Origin: Antedon mediterranea
Lineage: Eukaryota; Echinodermata; Crinoidea; Comatulida; Antedonidae
Direction: 5' to 3'
Assembly (NCBI RefSeq): GCF_964355755.1
Contig: NC_092675.1
Span: 8,817,312 to 8,881,311, forward strand
Length of the DNA stretch: 64,000 bases
The notes beneath the pieces were generated by a model. The model was not told the DNA's origin. It searched no databases and saw only the letters and a program-made list of their open reading frames with translations. The stretch's first letter is position 1, and the number at the start of each line of letters is the position of its first letter. This document shows positions 46,421 to 58,209 of the stretch, piece after piece. Both the position numbers and the translations under genes were made by a program.

Positions 46421-46540
46421 GTCTACAACCATACCACGTTGAAAACACCGGTTCTCGTCCGAACACCGCAGTTAAACAACGTCGGGCCTGGTTAGTACTT
46501 GGATGGGAGACCGCCTGGGAATACCTGGTGTCGTAGACCT
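46421..46540 (+). rRNA. 5S rRNA: 5S rRNA gene
   Basis: Consensus. Confidence 0.95.
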
Positions 46541-46656
46541 ATGTTTAACTTTTTTAAATTATACTAAACAATGTTTATTTTACCTTTCAATTATGTTTTT
46601 TGACAGTAACTATAAGATCTTTCTCAGTTATAATCTTGAACCGCAAGTAACCGAAT

Positions 46657-47364
46657 GTCTACAACCGTACCAGGTTGCCTAGCCTGTGAATATCTGTTGT
46701 CGTACACCTGTTTTTATCTTTTTAATAATCCTAAAATATAGTCTCGTTTAAGTGTTTCTATTTTCCAAAAATGTGTTTATACTGTTGATGATAGTATAAG
46801 TAAATAAATTCAAACTGTAACCGCAATTAATCGAAAGTTTTTCAACTAAACTGCATTGAAAACAACGGTTCTCGTCCGATCACTGAAGTTAAACAAGTTG
46901 TTGTTCAAAGACATGTTTGTTGTTGCAGGGAGTTGTAACAACTCCCTGGTTGTTGTATGTTGCTGCTGTGGTGACGGTACAAACGTCACTGTACTACGCG
47001 GGCGTCCACTTGTGTGCGCGTTTGATTCTTAGCAACAACGCGGCCTGAATCTTTTGTACATGCCGCTATTGTGTTATGCTTCTTTGTACAGTGTTATTGT
47101 TTCCTTTATATTATCTTTTTAAGAACCTCAGTATAACTTTTTAAATTATACTAAAAAAAGTTGAATTTACCTTTCAAGTATGTGTTTCTTCAACAGAAGT
47201 GGGTGTAAATACCAACGTCATGGTTTCAGCAGCTGCTAATTTCAATCCTAGAAAATGTTCTATAATAAATGAACAAAACTATTAGGTTATAGGATATATA
47301 TATTTATAGAGATTTTGACAGTGAATATAAGATGTATATATACTTGAACCGCAAGTAACCGAAC
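46657..47364 (+). repeat. psi-A/psi-B block carrying the 23-bp palindrome
   Basis: psi-A 46657-46709; psi-B 5' part about 46837-46902. Confidence 0.88.
46926..46948. mobile_element. Palindromic insertion, fused hAT-like ends
   Basis: Fourth copy, 22,202 bp from the first, matching the offset of the flanking genes; flanking GTTGTTG at 46919-46925 and 46949-46955. Confidence 0.65.
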
Positions 47365-47484
47365 GTCTACAACCATACCACGTTGAAAACACCGGTTCTC
47401 GTCCGAACACCGCAGTTAAACAACGTCGGGCCTGGTTAGTACTTGGATGGGAGACCGCCTGGGAATACCTGGTGTCGTAGACCT
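47365..47484 (+). rRNA. 5S rRNA: 5S rRNA gene
   Basis: Consensus; cluster-leading. Confidence 0.95.
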
Positions 47485-47600
47485 ATGTTTAACTTTTTTA
47501 AATTATACTAAACAATGTTTATTTTACCTTTCAATTATGTTTTTTGACAGTAACTATAAGATCTTTCTCAGTTATAATCTTGAACCGCAAGGAACCGAAT

Positions 47601-47720
47601 GTCTACAACCATACCACGTTGAAAACACCGGTTCTCGTCCGAACACCGCAGTTAAACAACGTCGGGCCTGGTTAGTACTTGGATGGGAGACCGCCTGGGA
47701 ATACCTGGTGTCGTAGACCT
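47601..47720 (+). rRNA. 5S rRNA: 5S rRNA gene
   Basis: Consensus; the following spacer has a 1-bp-shorter ATTAAAATAAAG variant. Confidence 0.95.
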
Positions 47721-47836
47721 ATGTTTAACTTTTTTAAATTATTAAAATAAAGTTTATTTTACCTTTCAATTATATTTTTATGACAGTAACTATAAGATCT
47801 TTCTAAGTTATAATCTTGAACCGCAAGTAACCGAAT

Positions 47837-48514
47837 GTCTACAACCGTACCAGGTTGCCTAGCCTGTGAATATCTGTTGTCGTACACCTGTTTTTATCTT
47901 TTTAATAATCCTAAAATATAGTCTCGTTTAAGTGTTTCGATTTTCCAAAAATGTGTTTATACTGTTGATGATAGTATAAGTAAATAAATTCAAACTGTAA
48001 CCGCAATTAATCGAAAGTTTTTCAACTAAACTGCATTGAAAACAACTGTTCTCGTCCGATCACTGAAGTTAAACAAGTTGTTGTTCAAAGACATGTTTGT
48101 TGTTGTATGTTGCTGCTGTGGTGACGGTACAAACGTCACTGTACTACGCGGGCGTCCACTTGTGTGCGCGTTTGATTCTTAGCAACAAAGCGGCCTGAAT
48201 CTTTTGTACATGCCGCTATTGTGTTATGCTTCTTTGTACAGTGTTATTGTTTCCTTTATATTATCTTTTTAAGAACCTCAGTATAACTTTTTAAATTATA
48301 CTAAACAAAGTTGAATTTACCTTTCAAGTATGTGTTTCTTCAACAGAAGTGGGTGTAAATACCAACGTCATGGTTTCAGCAGCTGCTAATTTCAATCCTA
48401 GAAAATGTTCTATAATAAATGAACAAAACTATTAGGTTATAGGATATATGTGTTTATAGAGATTTTGACAGTGAATATAAGATTTATATATACTTGAACC
48501 GCAAGTAACCGAAC
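47837..48514 (+). repeat. psi-A/psi-B long-spacer block
   Basis: psi-A 47837-47889; psi-B 5' part about 48017-48082. Confidence 0.88.
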
Positions 48515-48634
48515 GTCTACAACCATACCATGTTGAAAACACCGGTTCTCGTCCGAACACCGCAGTTAAACAACGTCGGGCCTCGTTAGTACTTGGATGG
48601 GAGACCGCCTGGGAATACCTGGTGTCGTAGACCT
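48515..48634 (+). rRNA. 5S rRNA: 5S rRNA gene
   Basis: C17T, G70C; leads a five-gene cluster. Confidence 0.94.
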
Positions 48635-48751
48635 ATGTTTAACTTTTTTAAATTATACTAAACAAAGTTTATTTTACCTTTCAATTATGTTTTTATGACA
48701 GTAACTATAAGATCTTTCTGAGTTATAATCTTGAACCGCAAGTAACCGAAT

Positions 48752-48871
48752 GTCTACAACCATACCACGTTGAAAACACCGGTTCTCCTCCGAACACCGC
48801 AGTTAAACAACGTCGGGCCTGGTTAGTACTTGGATGGGAGACCGCCTGGGAATACCTGGTGTCGTAGACCT
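48752..48871 (+). rRNA. 5S rRNA: 5S rRNA gene
   Basis: G37C. Confidence 0.94.
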
Positions 48872-48988
48872 ATGTTTAACTTTTTTAAATTATACTAAAC
48901 AATGTTTATTTTACCTTTCAATTATGTTTTTATGACAGTAACTATAAGATCTTTCTCAGTTATAATCTTGAACCGCAAGTAACCGAAT

Positions 48989-49108
48989 GTCTACAACCAT
49001 ACCACGTTGAAAACACCGGTTCTCCTCCGAACACCGCAGTTAAACAACGTCGGGCCTGGTTAGTACTTGGATGGGAGACCGCCTGGGAATACCTGGTGTC
49101 GTAGACCT
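48989..49108 (+). rRNA. 5S rRNA: 5S rRNA gene
   Basis: G37C. Confidence 0.94.
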
Positions 49109-49225
49109 ATGTTTAACTTTTTTAAATTATACTAAACAATGTTTATTTTACCTTTCAATTATGTTTTTATGACAGTAACTATAAGATCTTTCTAAGTTAT
49201 AATCTTGAACCGCAAGTAACCGAAC

Positions 49226-49345
49226 GTCTACAACCATACCACGTTGAAAACACCGGTTCTCCTCCGAACACCGCAGTTAAACAACGTCGGGCCTGGTTAG
49301 TACTTGGATGGGAGACCGCCTGGGAATACGTGGTGTCGTAGACCT
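49226..49345 (+). rRNA. 5S rRNA: 5S rRNA gene
   Basis: G37C, C105G. Confidence 0.93.
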
Positions 49346-49461
49346 ATGTTTAACTTTTTTAAATTATACTAAACAATGTTTATTTTACCTTTCAATTATG
49401 TTTTTTGACAGTAACTATAAGATCTTTCTCAGTTATAATCTTGAACCGCAAGGAACCGAAT

Positions 49462-49581
49462 GTCTACAACCATACCACGTTGAAAACACCGGTTCTCGTC
49501 CGAACACCGCAGTTAAACAACGTCGGGCCTGGTTAGTACTTGGATGGGAGACCGCCTGGGAATACCTGGTGTCGTAGACCT
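49462..49581 (+). rRNA. 5S rRNA: 5S rRNA gene
   Basis: Consensus; AAGGAACC upstream box; last gene before the transposon. Confidence 0.95.
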
Positions 49582-49697
49582 ATGTTTAACTTTTTTAAAT
49601 TATACTAAACAATGTTTATTTTACCTTTCAATTATGTTTTTTGACAGTAACTATAAGATCTTTCTCAGTTATAATCTTGAACCGCAAGTAACCGAAT

Positions 49698-50074
49698 GTC
49701 TACAACCGTACCAGGTTGCCTAGCCTGTGAATATCTGTTGTCGTACACCTGTTTTTATCTTTTTAATAATCCTAAAATATAGTCTCGTTTAAGTGTTTCT
49801 ATTTTCCAAAAATGTGTTTATACTGTTGATGATAGTATAAGTAAATAAATTCAAACTGTAACCGCAATTAATCGAAAGTTTTTCAACTAAACTGCATTGA
49901 AAACAACGGTTCTCGTCCGATCACTGAAGTTAAACAAGTTGTTGTTCAAAGACATGTTTGTTGTTGTATGTTGCTGCTGTGGTGACGGTACAAACGTCAC
50001 TGTACTACGCGGGCGTCCACTTGTGTGCGCGTTTGATTCTTAGCAACAACGCGGCCTGAATCTTTTGTACATGC
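49698..50074 (+). repeat. psi-A/psi-B block, left part, split by transposon
   Basis: psi-A 49698-49750; psi-B 5' part about 49878-49943; the psi-B insert is cut at ATGC (50071-50074). Continues at 52563. Confidence 0.9.
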
Positions 50075-50084
50075 CACGTATGTT
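50075..50084 (+). repeat. Left terminal inverted repeat
   Basis: CACGTATGTT; matches the right end perfectly for 10 bp, after which similarity is lost. Confidence 0.85.
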
Positions 50085-50617
50085 CGCCGTAATGCAAATA
50101 TGGAATGTTTACTGGCAAGGTAAAACTCTAGAGGGCGTCGAAGCAGCGAAGCGTGTTAATTGAAAGTTTTCACACAAAATGTTTTCGACACGCGACGCTG
50201 AAAGACGATCGTTCCATACATATAAAAGACGTAAAATAAGTAAAAAAAACTCCTCAATGATATCAAACATTAAACTTCTTTTATTCTTAAACTTATTTTC
50301 TTAAAACATATGTAGATTTTAAAAATGTTTATATAATATTTTAAGTACTATGACATTTCAAACATTGCTATGCAAACCAGCAAAATGAACATTCTCGTTT
50401 CAAAAATTTCGGAAGTAAAATGAGTCATCTAAAATGTTAAATTACAATTAATTCGAAGTTTTTCAAACTATGCAGCGTGGTATATCATCTTGTTTAAATA
50501 GTATTGCATCTAATTGTAATTAACACGAGAGAGCAACAATTATTTCACGGGAGTATAATTTGATTGAATTTAGGCTATTTTACACAGCAAAATAGACATG
50601 CCTGTGTTAAAGAATAG

Positions 50618-50641
50618 GCGCGTCTAGGCTATTAGACGCGC
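50618..50641. repeat. GC-rich hairpin inside the transposon
   Basis: GCGCGTCT and AGACGCGC form a perfect 8-bp stem with an 8-nt loop, in otherwise AT-rich DNA; a GCGC/TAGGCCTA-rich patch follows to about 50665. Confidence 0.6.
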
Positions 50642-50766
50642 GGCGCGCTGGCGGCTAGGCCTAATACAATAAATACATACAGTATCATCATATTAATACT
50701 GTACTTTATTAATTAAATTGCCTGGCTGTGCATCTCAATAATGAAATTATGCAAGATAGTAAGTTA

Positions 50767-50791
50767 TGTATGTTTATTATATAAACATACA
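50767..50791. repeat. AT-rich inverted repeat inside the transposon
   Basis: TGTATGTTTAT and ATAAACATACA, 11-bp perfect arms around TAT. The arm core TATGTT resembles the terminal repeat. Confidence 0.5.
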
Positions 50792-52552
50792 ATATATTAT
50801 TTCTATTATTACTTCTTATTTTATCTGTAAGACCTGGCCCTATGTACATAGAAATATACCTCCAATATTTGTATGTATTCACACTTTTAAATAATAAATT
50901 GTAAATACAGTATAGTAATAAATGTTTTCAATTTTATAAGTCTGTAGTAGGCATTTAAAAGTTTCATTTACACTAATTTTATAAAAATAAATGATATGAT
51001 TTTGTTTATTTCAGAATGGACAACCATATAAAAAACCTATTTCAGTATGCAGAACATGTGGAGTAAAAAATCATACTTGACCAGATCAAATATACAATTG
51101 CCTCCTGTTATATACTGCCCATTTTATAATTATAATAAATAATATATATTTAATAAATTTTAATAGATTAATATTGTTAATACTGTAAGATATTAAAATT
51201 CATTACTAAAAACAATGACAATATTTATTGATAGTAATCTTAATTAACTATTCTTCTCATCACAAATTAAAATCATATGAGAGATACATCATAACAATTC
51301 CAATATAAATTTTATATTATAACATCATTAATAGTGTATAATCTTCTGCTATTGGGTCTATTCCATTTACCACTTGACAGTGCTTCTTCAACAGCTGGAA
51401 AACTAGTCAACTGTACCATATTTTCTGATCATTCGGAAAAATTGCCTCATGCAATAATAGTTAATACACATTTCATCCGACTCCAGACATACCTTTAAAA
51501 AAAATATAATAAAAAATAAAAAAAGTGTTATGTGTAATTTATTGGTAATACAATTGCAAATAATACATATTAATTTTATGCATAATTATAAAATAAAAAT
51601 ACTGTAGGCCTACAATGTTTAAAATAAAATGTTGCCTGTTACCAAAATGGAATAACCCAAACCTAGCGTTACTTATACAACAAGTGGATAATACTATTAT
51701 TAAAGATGGGGAGGTCAGTGTGATGATTAAGGAGCTGAAATAAGGTGATAACAATTTAAACGATATAAAAACAATATTAACATTACTGAACTATAAATAT
51801 ATACTGCAAAACATTAGTTCTTAAACAATTTAAGCTATAACAAACACTAAATTATGAAAATGTGTATAATTCGGAACACATTCCACGAAACACCTAACGA
51901 TGTGCCTCGCATGATGGGGTGGATATATCCCCAAACTCCAGTCTTTTAAAACTTGTATGTAGGCCTAGGCCTTCGAATCTAGGCCTAGTCGGGATATTTT
52001 AAGATATGTGATGAACATTACCTGGCATGGTAGCATTTAACATACATGAGTGTGTTCGGTTGATCGCTAACATACTCAATAAAAACTGTATTTTAGAGGG
52101 AAAATAGTGAAATTTCCTCGTTTTTTGTTCCATCACACCTCCACACCGTCAATTGTTGCTCTAAAACCTTTAAACCACATGATTAGCTCAATCACTCATG
52201 AATATGTATGAGAATACCTGACCTCACAAAAAACTTCGGAATTTTTTTTATAAAAGTTTAAAAATTGTACGATTTTTGGTTTAAAATTTTAGTACAATTG
52301 AGACTGAAAGTAAGATAAATAATAGCTATATTCCGCTTTGTTTTTTCTTTGTATTTTTAGATATTTCGATTAAAAAAGTATAAAGGAAAATAAATAAATT
52401 GTTTTAAGGTCAAATATTTATAGAAAGGCTATGAAAAATGCTAGGCCATTTGTTGATCAAAATGTAATCGACCGTTACGCAAAATAAACAAGTGCGCGTG
52501 GTTTTTAAACGGCGCGTTAATGCGCATGCGTCAATAGCGAAATTCTCTAGGA

Positions 52553-52562
52553 AACATACGTG
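52553..52562 (-). repeat. Right terminal inverted repeat
   Basis: AACATACGTG, reverse complement of the left end. Confidence 0.85.
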
Positions 52563-52867
52563 ATGCCGCTATTGTGTTATGCTTCTTTGTACAGTGTTAT
52601 TGTTTCCTTTATATTATCTTTTTAAGAACCTCAGTATAACTTTTTAAATTATACTAAACAAAGTTGAATTTACCTTTCAAGTATGTGTTTCTTCAACAGA
52701 AGTGGGTGTAAATACCAACGTCATGGTTTCAGCAGCTGCTAATTTCAATCCTAGAAAATGTTCTATAATAAATGAACAAAACTATTAGATTATAGGATAT
52801 ATATATTTATAGAGATTTTGACAGTGAATATAAGATGTATATATACTTGAACCGCAAGTAACCGAAC
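52563..52867 (+). repeat. psi-A/psi-B block, right part, split by transposon
   Basis: Begins with the second ATGC target copy, then the end of the psi-B insert, the psi-B 3' remnant and the long spacer with the AGATTATAGG marker shared with 40874-41551. Confidence 0.9.
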
Positions 52868-52987
52868 GTCTACAACCATACCACGTTGAAAACACCGGTT
52901 CTCGTCCGAACACCGCAGTTAAACAACGTCGGGCCTGGTTAGTACTTGGATGGGAGACCGCCTGGGAATACCTGGTGTCGTAGACCT
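52868..52987 (+). rRNA. 5S rRNA: 5S rRNA gene, single-gene cluster
   Basis: Consensus; exact positional paralogue of 41552 including the TTTTACTTTC spacer. Confidence 0.95.
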
Positions 52988-53102
52988 ATGTTTAACTTTT
53001 TTAAATTATACTAAACAATGTTTATTTTACTTTCAATTATGTTTTTTGACAGTAACTATAAGATCTTTCTCAGTTATAATCTTGAACCGCAAGTAACCGA
53101 AT

Positions 53103-53810
53103 GTCTACAACCGTACCAGGTTGCCTAGCCTGTGAATATCTGTTGTCGTACACCTGTTTTTATCTTTTTAATAATCCTAAAATATAGTCTCGTTTAAGTG
53201 TTTCTATTTTCCAAAAATGTGTTTATACTGTTGATGATAGTATAAGTAAATAAATTCAAACTGTAACCGCAATTAATCGAAAGTTTTTCAACTAAACTGC
53301 ATTGAAAACAACGGTTCTCGTCCGATCACTGAAGTTAAACAAGTTGTTGTTCAAAGACATGTTTGTTGTTGCAGGGAGTTGTAACAACTCCCTGGTTGTT
53401 GTATGTTGCTGCTGTGGTGACGGTACAAACGTCACTGTACTACGCGGGCGTCCACTTGTGTGCGCGTTTGATTCTTAGCAACAACGCGGCCTGAATCTTT
53501 TGTACATGCCGCTATTGTGTTATGCTTCTTTGTACAGTGTTATTGTTTCCTTTATATTATCTTTTTAAGAACCTCAGTATAACTTTTTAAATTATACTAA
53601 AAAAAGTTGAATTTACCTTTCAAGTATGTGTTTCTTCAACAGAAGTGGGTGTAAATACCAACGTCATGGTTTCAGCAGCTGCTAATTTCAATCCTAGAAA
53701 ATGTTCTATAATAAATGAACAAAACTATTAGGTTATAGGATATATATATTTATAGAGATTTTGACAGTGAATATAAGATGTATATATACTTGAACCGCAA
53801 GTAACCGAAC
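53103..53810 (+). repeat. psi-A/psi-B block carrying the 23-bp palindrome
   Basis: psi-A 53103-53155; psi-B 5' part about 53283-53348. Confidence 0.88.
53372..53394. mobile_element. Palindromic insertion, fused hAT-like ends
   Basis: Fifth copy, 11,316 bp from the third; flanking GTTGTTG at 53365-53371 and 53395-53401. Confidence 0.65.
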
Positions 53811-53930
53811 GTCTACAACCATACCACGTTGAAAACACCGGTTCTCGTCCGAACACCGCAGTTAAACAACGTCGGGCCTGGTTAGTACTTGGATGGGAGA
53901 CCGCCTGGGAATACCTGGTGTCGTAGACCT
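53811..53930 (+). rRNA. 5S rRNA: 5S rRNA gene
   Basis: Consensus; cluster-leading. Confidence 0.95.
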
Positions 53931-54046
53931 ATGTTTAACTTTTTTAAATTATACTAAACAATGTTTATTTTACCTTTCAATTATGTTTTTTGACAGTAAC
54001 TATAAGATCTTTCTCAGTTATAATCTTGAACCGCAAGGAACCGAAT

Positions 54047-54166
54047 GTCTACAACCATACCACGTTGAAAACACCGGTTCTCGTCCGAACACCGCAGTTA
54101 AACAACGTCGGGCCTGGTTAGTACTTGGATGGGAGACCGCCTGGGAATACCTGGTGTCGTAGACCT
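54047..54166 (+). rRNA. 5S rRNA: 5S rRNA gene
   Basis: Consensus; AAGGAACC upstream box. Confidence 0.95.
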
Positions 54167-54283
54167 ATGTTTAACTTTTTTAAATTATACTAAATAAAGT
54201 TTATTTTACCTTTCAATTATATTTTTATGACAGTAACTATAAGATCTTTCTAAGTTATAATCTTGAACCGCAAGTAACCGAAT

Positions 54284-54961
54284 GTCTACAACCGTACCAG
54301 GTTGCCTAGCCTGTGAATATCTGTTGTCGTACACCTGTTTTTATCTTTTTAATAATCCTAAAATATAGTCTCGTTTAAGTGTTTCGATTTTCCAAAAATG
54401 TGTTTATACTGTTGATGATAGTATAAGTAAATAAATTCAAACTGTAACCGCAATTAATCGAAAGTTTTTCAACTAAACTGCATTGAAAACAACTGTTCTC
54501 GTCCGATCACTGAAGTTAAACAAGTTGTTGTTCAAAGACATGTTTGTTGTTGTATGTTGCTGCTGTGGTGACGGTACAAACGTCACTGTACTACGCGGGC
54601 GTCCACTTGTGTGCGCGTTTGATTCTTAGCAACAAAGCGGCCTGAATCTTTTGTACATGCCGCTATTGTGTTATGCTTCTTTGTACAGTGTTATTGTTTC
54701 CTTTATATTATCTTTTTAAGAACCTCAGTATAACTTTTTAAATTATACTAAACAAAGTTGAATTTACCTTTCAAGTATGTGTTTCTTTAACAGAAGTGGG
54801 TGTAAATACCAACGTCATGGTTTCAGCAGCTGCTAATTTCAATCCTAGAAAATGTTCTATAATAAATGAACAAAACTATTAGGTTATAGGATATATGTGT
54901 TTATAGAGATTTTGACAGTGAATATAAGATTTATATATACTTGAACCGCAAGTAACCGAAC
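54284..54961 (+). repeat. psi-A/psi-B long-spacer block
   Basis: psi-A 54284-54336; psi-B 5' part about 54464-54529; long spacer has CTTTAACAG. Confidence 0.88.
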
Positions 54962-55081
54962 GTCTACAACCATACCATGTTGAAAACACCGGTTCTCGTC
55001 CGAACACCGCAGTTAAACAACGTCGGGCCTCGTTAGTACTTGGATGGGAGACCGCCTGGGAATACCTGGTGTCGTAGACCT
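54962..55081 (+). rRNA. 5S rRNA: 5S rRNA gene
   Basis: C17T, G70C; cluster-leading. Confidence 0.94.
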
Positions 55082-55198
55082 ATGTTTAACTTTTTTAAAT
55101 TATACTAAACAAAGTTTATTTTACCTTTCAATTATGTTTTTATGACAGTAACTATAAGATCTTTCTAAGTTATAATCTTGAACCGCAAGTAACCGAAC

Positions 55199-55318
55199 GT
55201 CTACAACCATACCACGTTGAAAACACCGGTTCTCCTCCGAACACCGCAGTTAAACAACGTCGGGCCTGGTTAGTACTTGGATGGGAGACCGCCTGGGAAT
55301 ACCTGGTGTCGTAGACCT
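55199..55318 (+). rRNA. 5S rRNA: 5S rRNA gene
   Basis: G37C. Confidence 0.94.
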
Positions 55319-55435
55319 ATGTTTAACTTTTTTAAATTATACTAAACAATGTTTATTTTACCTTTCAATTATGTTTTTATGACAGTAACTATAAGATCTT
55401 TCTAAGTTATAATCTTGAACCGCAAGTAACCGAAC

Positions 55436-55555
55436 GTCTACAACCATACCACGTTGAAAACACCGGTTCTCCTCCGAACACCGCAGTTAAACAACGTCGG
55501 GCCTGGTTAGTACTTGGATGGGAGACCGCCTGGGAATACGTGGTGTCGTAGACCT
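55436..55555 (+). rRNA. 5S rRNA: 5S rRNA gene
   Basis: G37C, C105G. Confidence 0.93.
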
Positions 55556-55671
55556 ATGTTTAACTTTTTTAAATTATACTAAACAATGTTTATTTTACCT
55601 TTCAATTATGTTTTTTGACAGTAACTATAAGATCTTTCTCAGTTATAATCTTGAACCGCAAGGAACCGAAT

Positions 55672-55791
55672 GTCTACAACCATACCACGTTGAAAACACC
55701 GGTTCTCGTCCGAACACCGCAGTTAAACAACGTCGGGCCTGGTTAGTACTTGGATGGGAGACCGCCTGGGAATACCTGGTGTCGTAGACCT
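55672..55791 (+). rRNA. 5S rRNA: 5S rRNA gene
   Basis: Consensus; AAGGAACC upstream box. Confidence 0.95.
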
Positions 55792-55907
55792 ATGTTTAAC
55801 TTTTTTAAATTATACTAAACAATGTTTATTTTACCTTTCAATTATGTTTTTTGACAGTAACTATAAGATCTTTCTCAGTTATAATCTTGAACCGCAAGTA
55901 ACCGAAT

Positions 55908-56585
55908 GTCTACAACCGTACCAGGTTGCCTAGCCTGTGAATATCTGTTGTCGTACACCTGTTTTTATCTTTTTAATAATCCTAAAATATAGTCTCGTTT
56001 AAGTGTTTCTATTTTCCAAAAATGTGTTTATACTGTTGATGATAGTATAAGTAAATAAATTCAAACTGTAACCGCAATTAATCGAAAGTTTTTCAACTAA
56101 ACTGCATTGAAAACAACGGTTCTCGTCCGATCACTGAAGTTAAACAAGTTGTTGTTCAAAGACATGTTTGTTGTTGTATGTTGCTGCTGTGGTGACGGTA
56201 CAAACGTCACTGTACTACGCGGGCGTCCACTTGTGTGCGCGTTTGATTCTTAGCAACAACGCGGCCTGAATCTTTTGTACATGCCGCTATTGTGTTATGC
56301 TTCTTTGTACAGTGTTATTGTTTCCTTTATATTATCTTTTTAAGAACCTCAGTATAACTTTTTAAATTATACTAAACAAAGTTGAATTTACCTTTCAAGT
56401 ATGTGTTTCTTCAACAGAAGTGGGTGTAAATACCAACGTCATGGTTTCAGCAGCTGCTAATTTCAATCCTAGAAAATGTTCTATAATAAATGAACAAAAC
56501 TATTAGATTATAGGATATATATATTTATAGAGATTTTGACAGTGAATATAAGATGTATATATACTTGAACCGCAAGTAACCGAAC
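55908..56585 (+). repeat. psi-A/psi-B long-spacer block
   Basis: psi-A 55908-55960; psi-B 5' part about 56088-56153. Confidence 0.88.
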
Positions 56586-56705
56586 GTCTACAACAATACC
56601 ACGTTGAAAACACCGGTTCTCGTCCGAACACCGCAGTTAAACAACGTCGGGCCTGGTTAGTACTTGGATGGGAGACCGCCTGGGAATACCTGGTGTCGTA
56701 GACCT
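56586..56705 (+). rRNA. 5S rRNA: 5S rRNA gene
   Basis: C10A; cluster-leading. Confidence 0.93.
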
Positions 56706-56821
56706 ATGTTTAACTTTTTTAAATTATACTAAACAATGTTTATTTTACCTTTCAATTATGTTTTTTGACAGTAACTATAAGATCTTTCTCAGTTATAATC
56801 TTGAACCGCAAGGAACCGAAT

Positions 56822-56941
56822 ATCTACAACCATACCACGTTGAAAACACCGGTTCTCGTCCGAACACCGCAGTTAAACAACGTCGGGCCTGGTTAGTACT
56901 TGGATGGGAGACCGCCTGGGAATACCTGGTGTCGTAGACCT
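56822..56941 (+). rRNA. 5S rRNA: 5S rRNA gene
   Basis: G1A. Confidence 0.92.
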
Positions 56942-57058
56942 ATGTTTAACTTTTTTAAATTATACTAAATAAAGTTTATTTTACCTTTCAATTATATTTT
57001 TATGACAGTAACTATAAGATCTTTCTAAGTTATAATCTTGAACCGCAAGTAACCGAAT

Positions 57059-57736
57059 GTCTACAACCGTACCAGGTTGCCTAGCCTGTAAATATCTGTT
57101 GTCGTACACCTGTTTTTATCTATTTAATAATCCTAAAATATAGTCTCGTTTAAGTGTTTCTATTTTCCAAAAATGTGTTTATACTGTTGATGATAGTATA
57201 AGTAAATAAATTCAAACTGTAACCGCAATTAATCGAAAGTTTTTCAACTAAACTGCATTGAAAACAACGGTTCTCGTCCGATCACTGAAGTTAAACAAGT
57301 TGTTGTTCAAAGACATGTTTGTTGTTGTATGTTGCTGCTGTGGTGACGGTACAAACGTCACTGTACTACGCGGGCGTCCACTTGTGTGCGCGTTTGATTC
57401 TTAGCAACAACGCGGCCTGAATCTTTTGTACATGCCGCTATTGTGTTATGCTTCTTTGTACAGTGTTATTGTTTCCTTTATATTATCTTTTTAAGAACCT
57501 CAGTATAACTTTGTAAATTATACTAAACAAAGTTGAATTTACCTTTCAAGTATGTGTTTCTTCAACAGAAGTGGGTGTAAATACCAACGTCATGGTTTCA
57601 GCAGCTGCTAATTTCAATCCTAGAAAATGTTCTATAATAAATGAACAAAACTATTAGATTATAGGATATATATATTTATAGAGATTTTGACAGTGAATAT
57701 AAGATGTATATATACTTGAACCGCAAGTAACCGAAC
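57059..57736 (+). repeat. psi-A/psi-B long-spacer block
   Basis: psi-A 57059-57111 (CTGTAAATATC variant); psi-B 5' part about 57239-57304; shares CTATTTAAT and CTTTGTAAATT markers with 61694-62371. Confidence 0.88.
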
Positions 57737-57856
57737 GTCTACAACCATACCACGTTGAAAACACCGGTTCTCGTCCGAACACCGCAGTTAAACAACGTCG
57801 GGCCTGGTTAGTACTTGGATGGGAGACCGCCTGGGAATACCTGGTGTCGTAGACCT
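57737..57856 (+). rRNA. 5S rRNA: 5S rRNA gene
   Basis: Consensus; cluster-leading. Confidence 0.95.
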
Positions 57857-57972
57857 ATGTTTAACTTTTTTAAATTATACTAAACAATGTTTATTTTACC
57901 TTTCAATTATGTTTTTTGACAGTAACTATAAGATCTTTCTCAGTTATAATCTTGAACCGCAAGGAACCGAAT

Positions 57973-58092
57973 GTCTACAACCATACCACGTTGAAAACAC
58001 CGGTTCTCGTCCGAACACCGCAGTTAAACAACGTCGGGCCTGGTTAGTACTTGGATGGGAGACCGCCTGGGAATACCTGGTGTCGTAGACCT
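57973..58092 (+). rRNA. 5S rRNA: 5S rRNA gene
   Basis: Consensus; AAGGAACC upstream box. Confidence 0.95.
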
Positions 58093-58209
58093 ATGTTTAA
58101 CTTTTTTAAATTATACTAAATAAAGTTTATTTTACCTTTCAATTATATTTTTATGACAGTAACTATAAGATCTTTCTAAGTTATAATCTTGAACCGCAAG
58201 TAACCGAAT

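Larger units (their letters stand above)
50075..52562. mobile_element. DNA transposon-like insertion, 2,488 bp, non-autonomous or decayed
   Basis: A single-copy AT-rich segment interrupts an otherwise regular block. Its ends CACGTATGTT (50075-50084) and AACATACGTG (52553-52562) are perfect inverted repeats of 10 bp, flanked by ATGC on both sides (50071-50074, 52563-52566). The empty paralogue at 41247-41250 has one ATGC; flanking offsets to it are 8,824 bp on the left and 11,316 bp on the right, a difference of 2,492, exactly element plus 4-bp duplication. No long open frame is present, so no transposase is recognised. A 4-bp duplication with CAC ends would suit the CACTA/Mirage/Chapaev group, but this is a weak inference. 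Confidence 0.85.

Noticed and set aside
51539-51754. 71-residue open frame on the minus strand inside the transposon
   Set aside because: AT-rich, low complexity, no recognisable domain, overlaps only non-coding-looking sequence. Its length is expected by chance in 2.5 kb of such DNA.
52021-52080. Possible minus-strand exon with a donor-like CCAG/GTAATG
   Set aside because: Short, no matching acceptor exon with a continuing recognisable protein; too weak to annotate as a gene.
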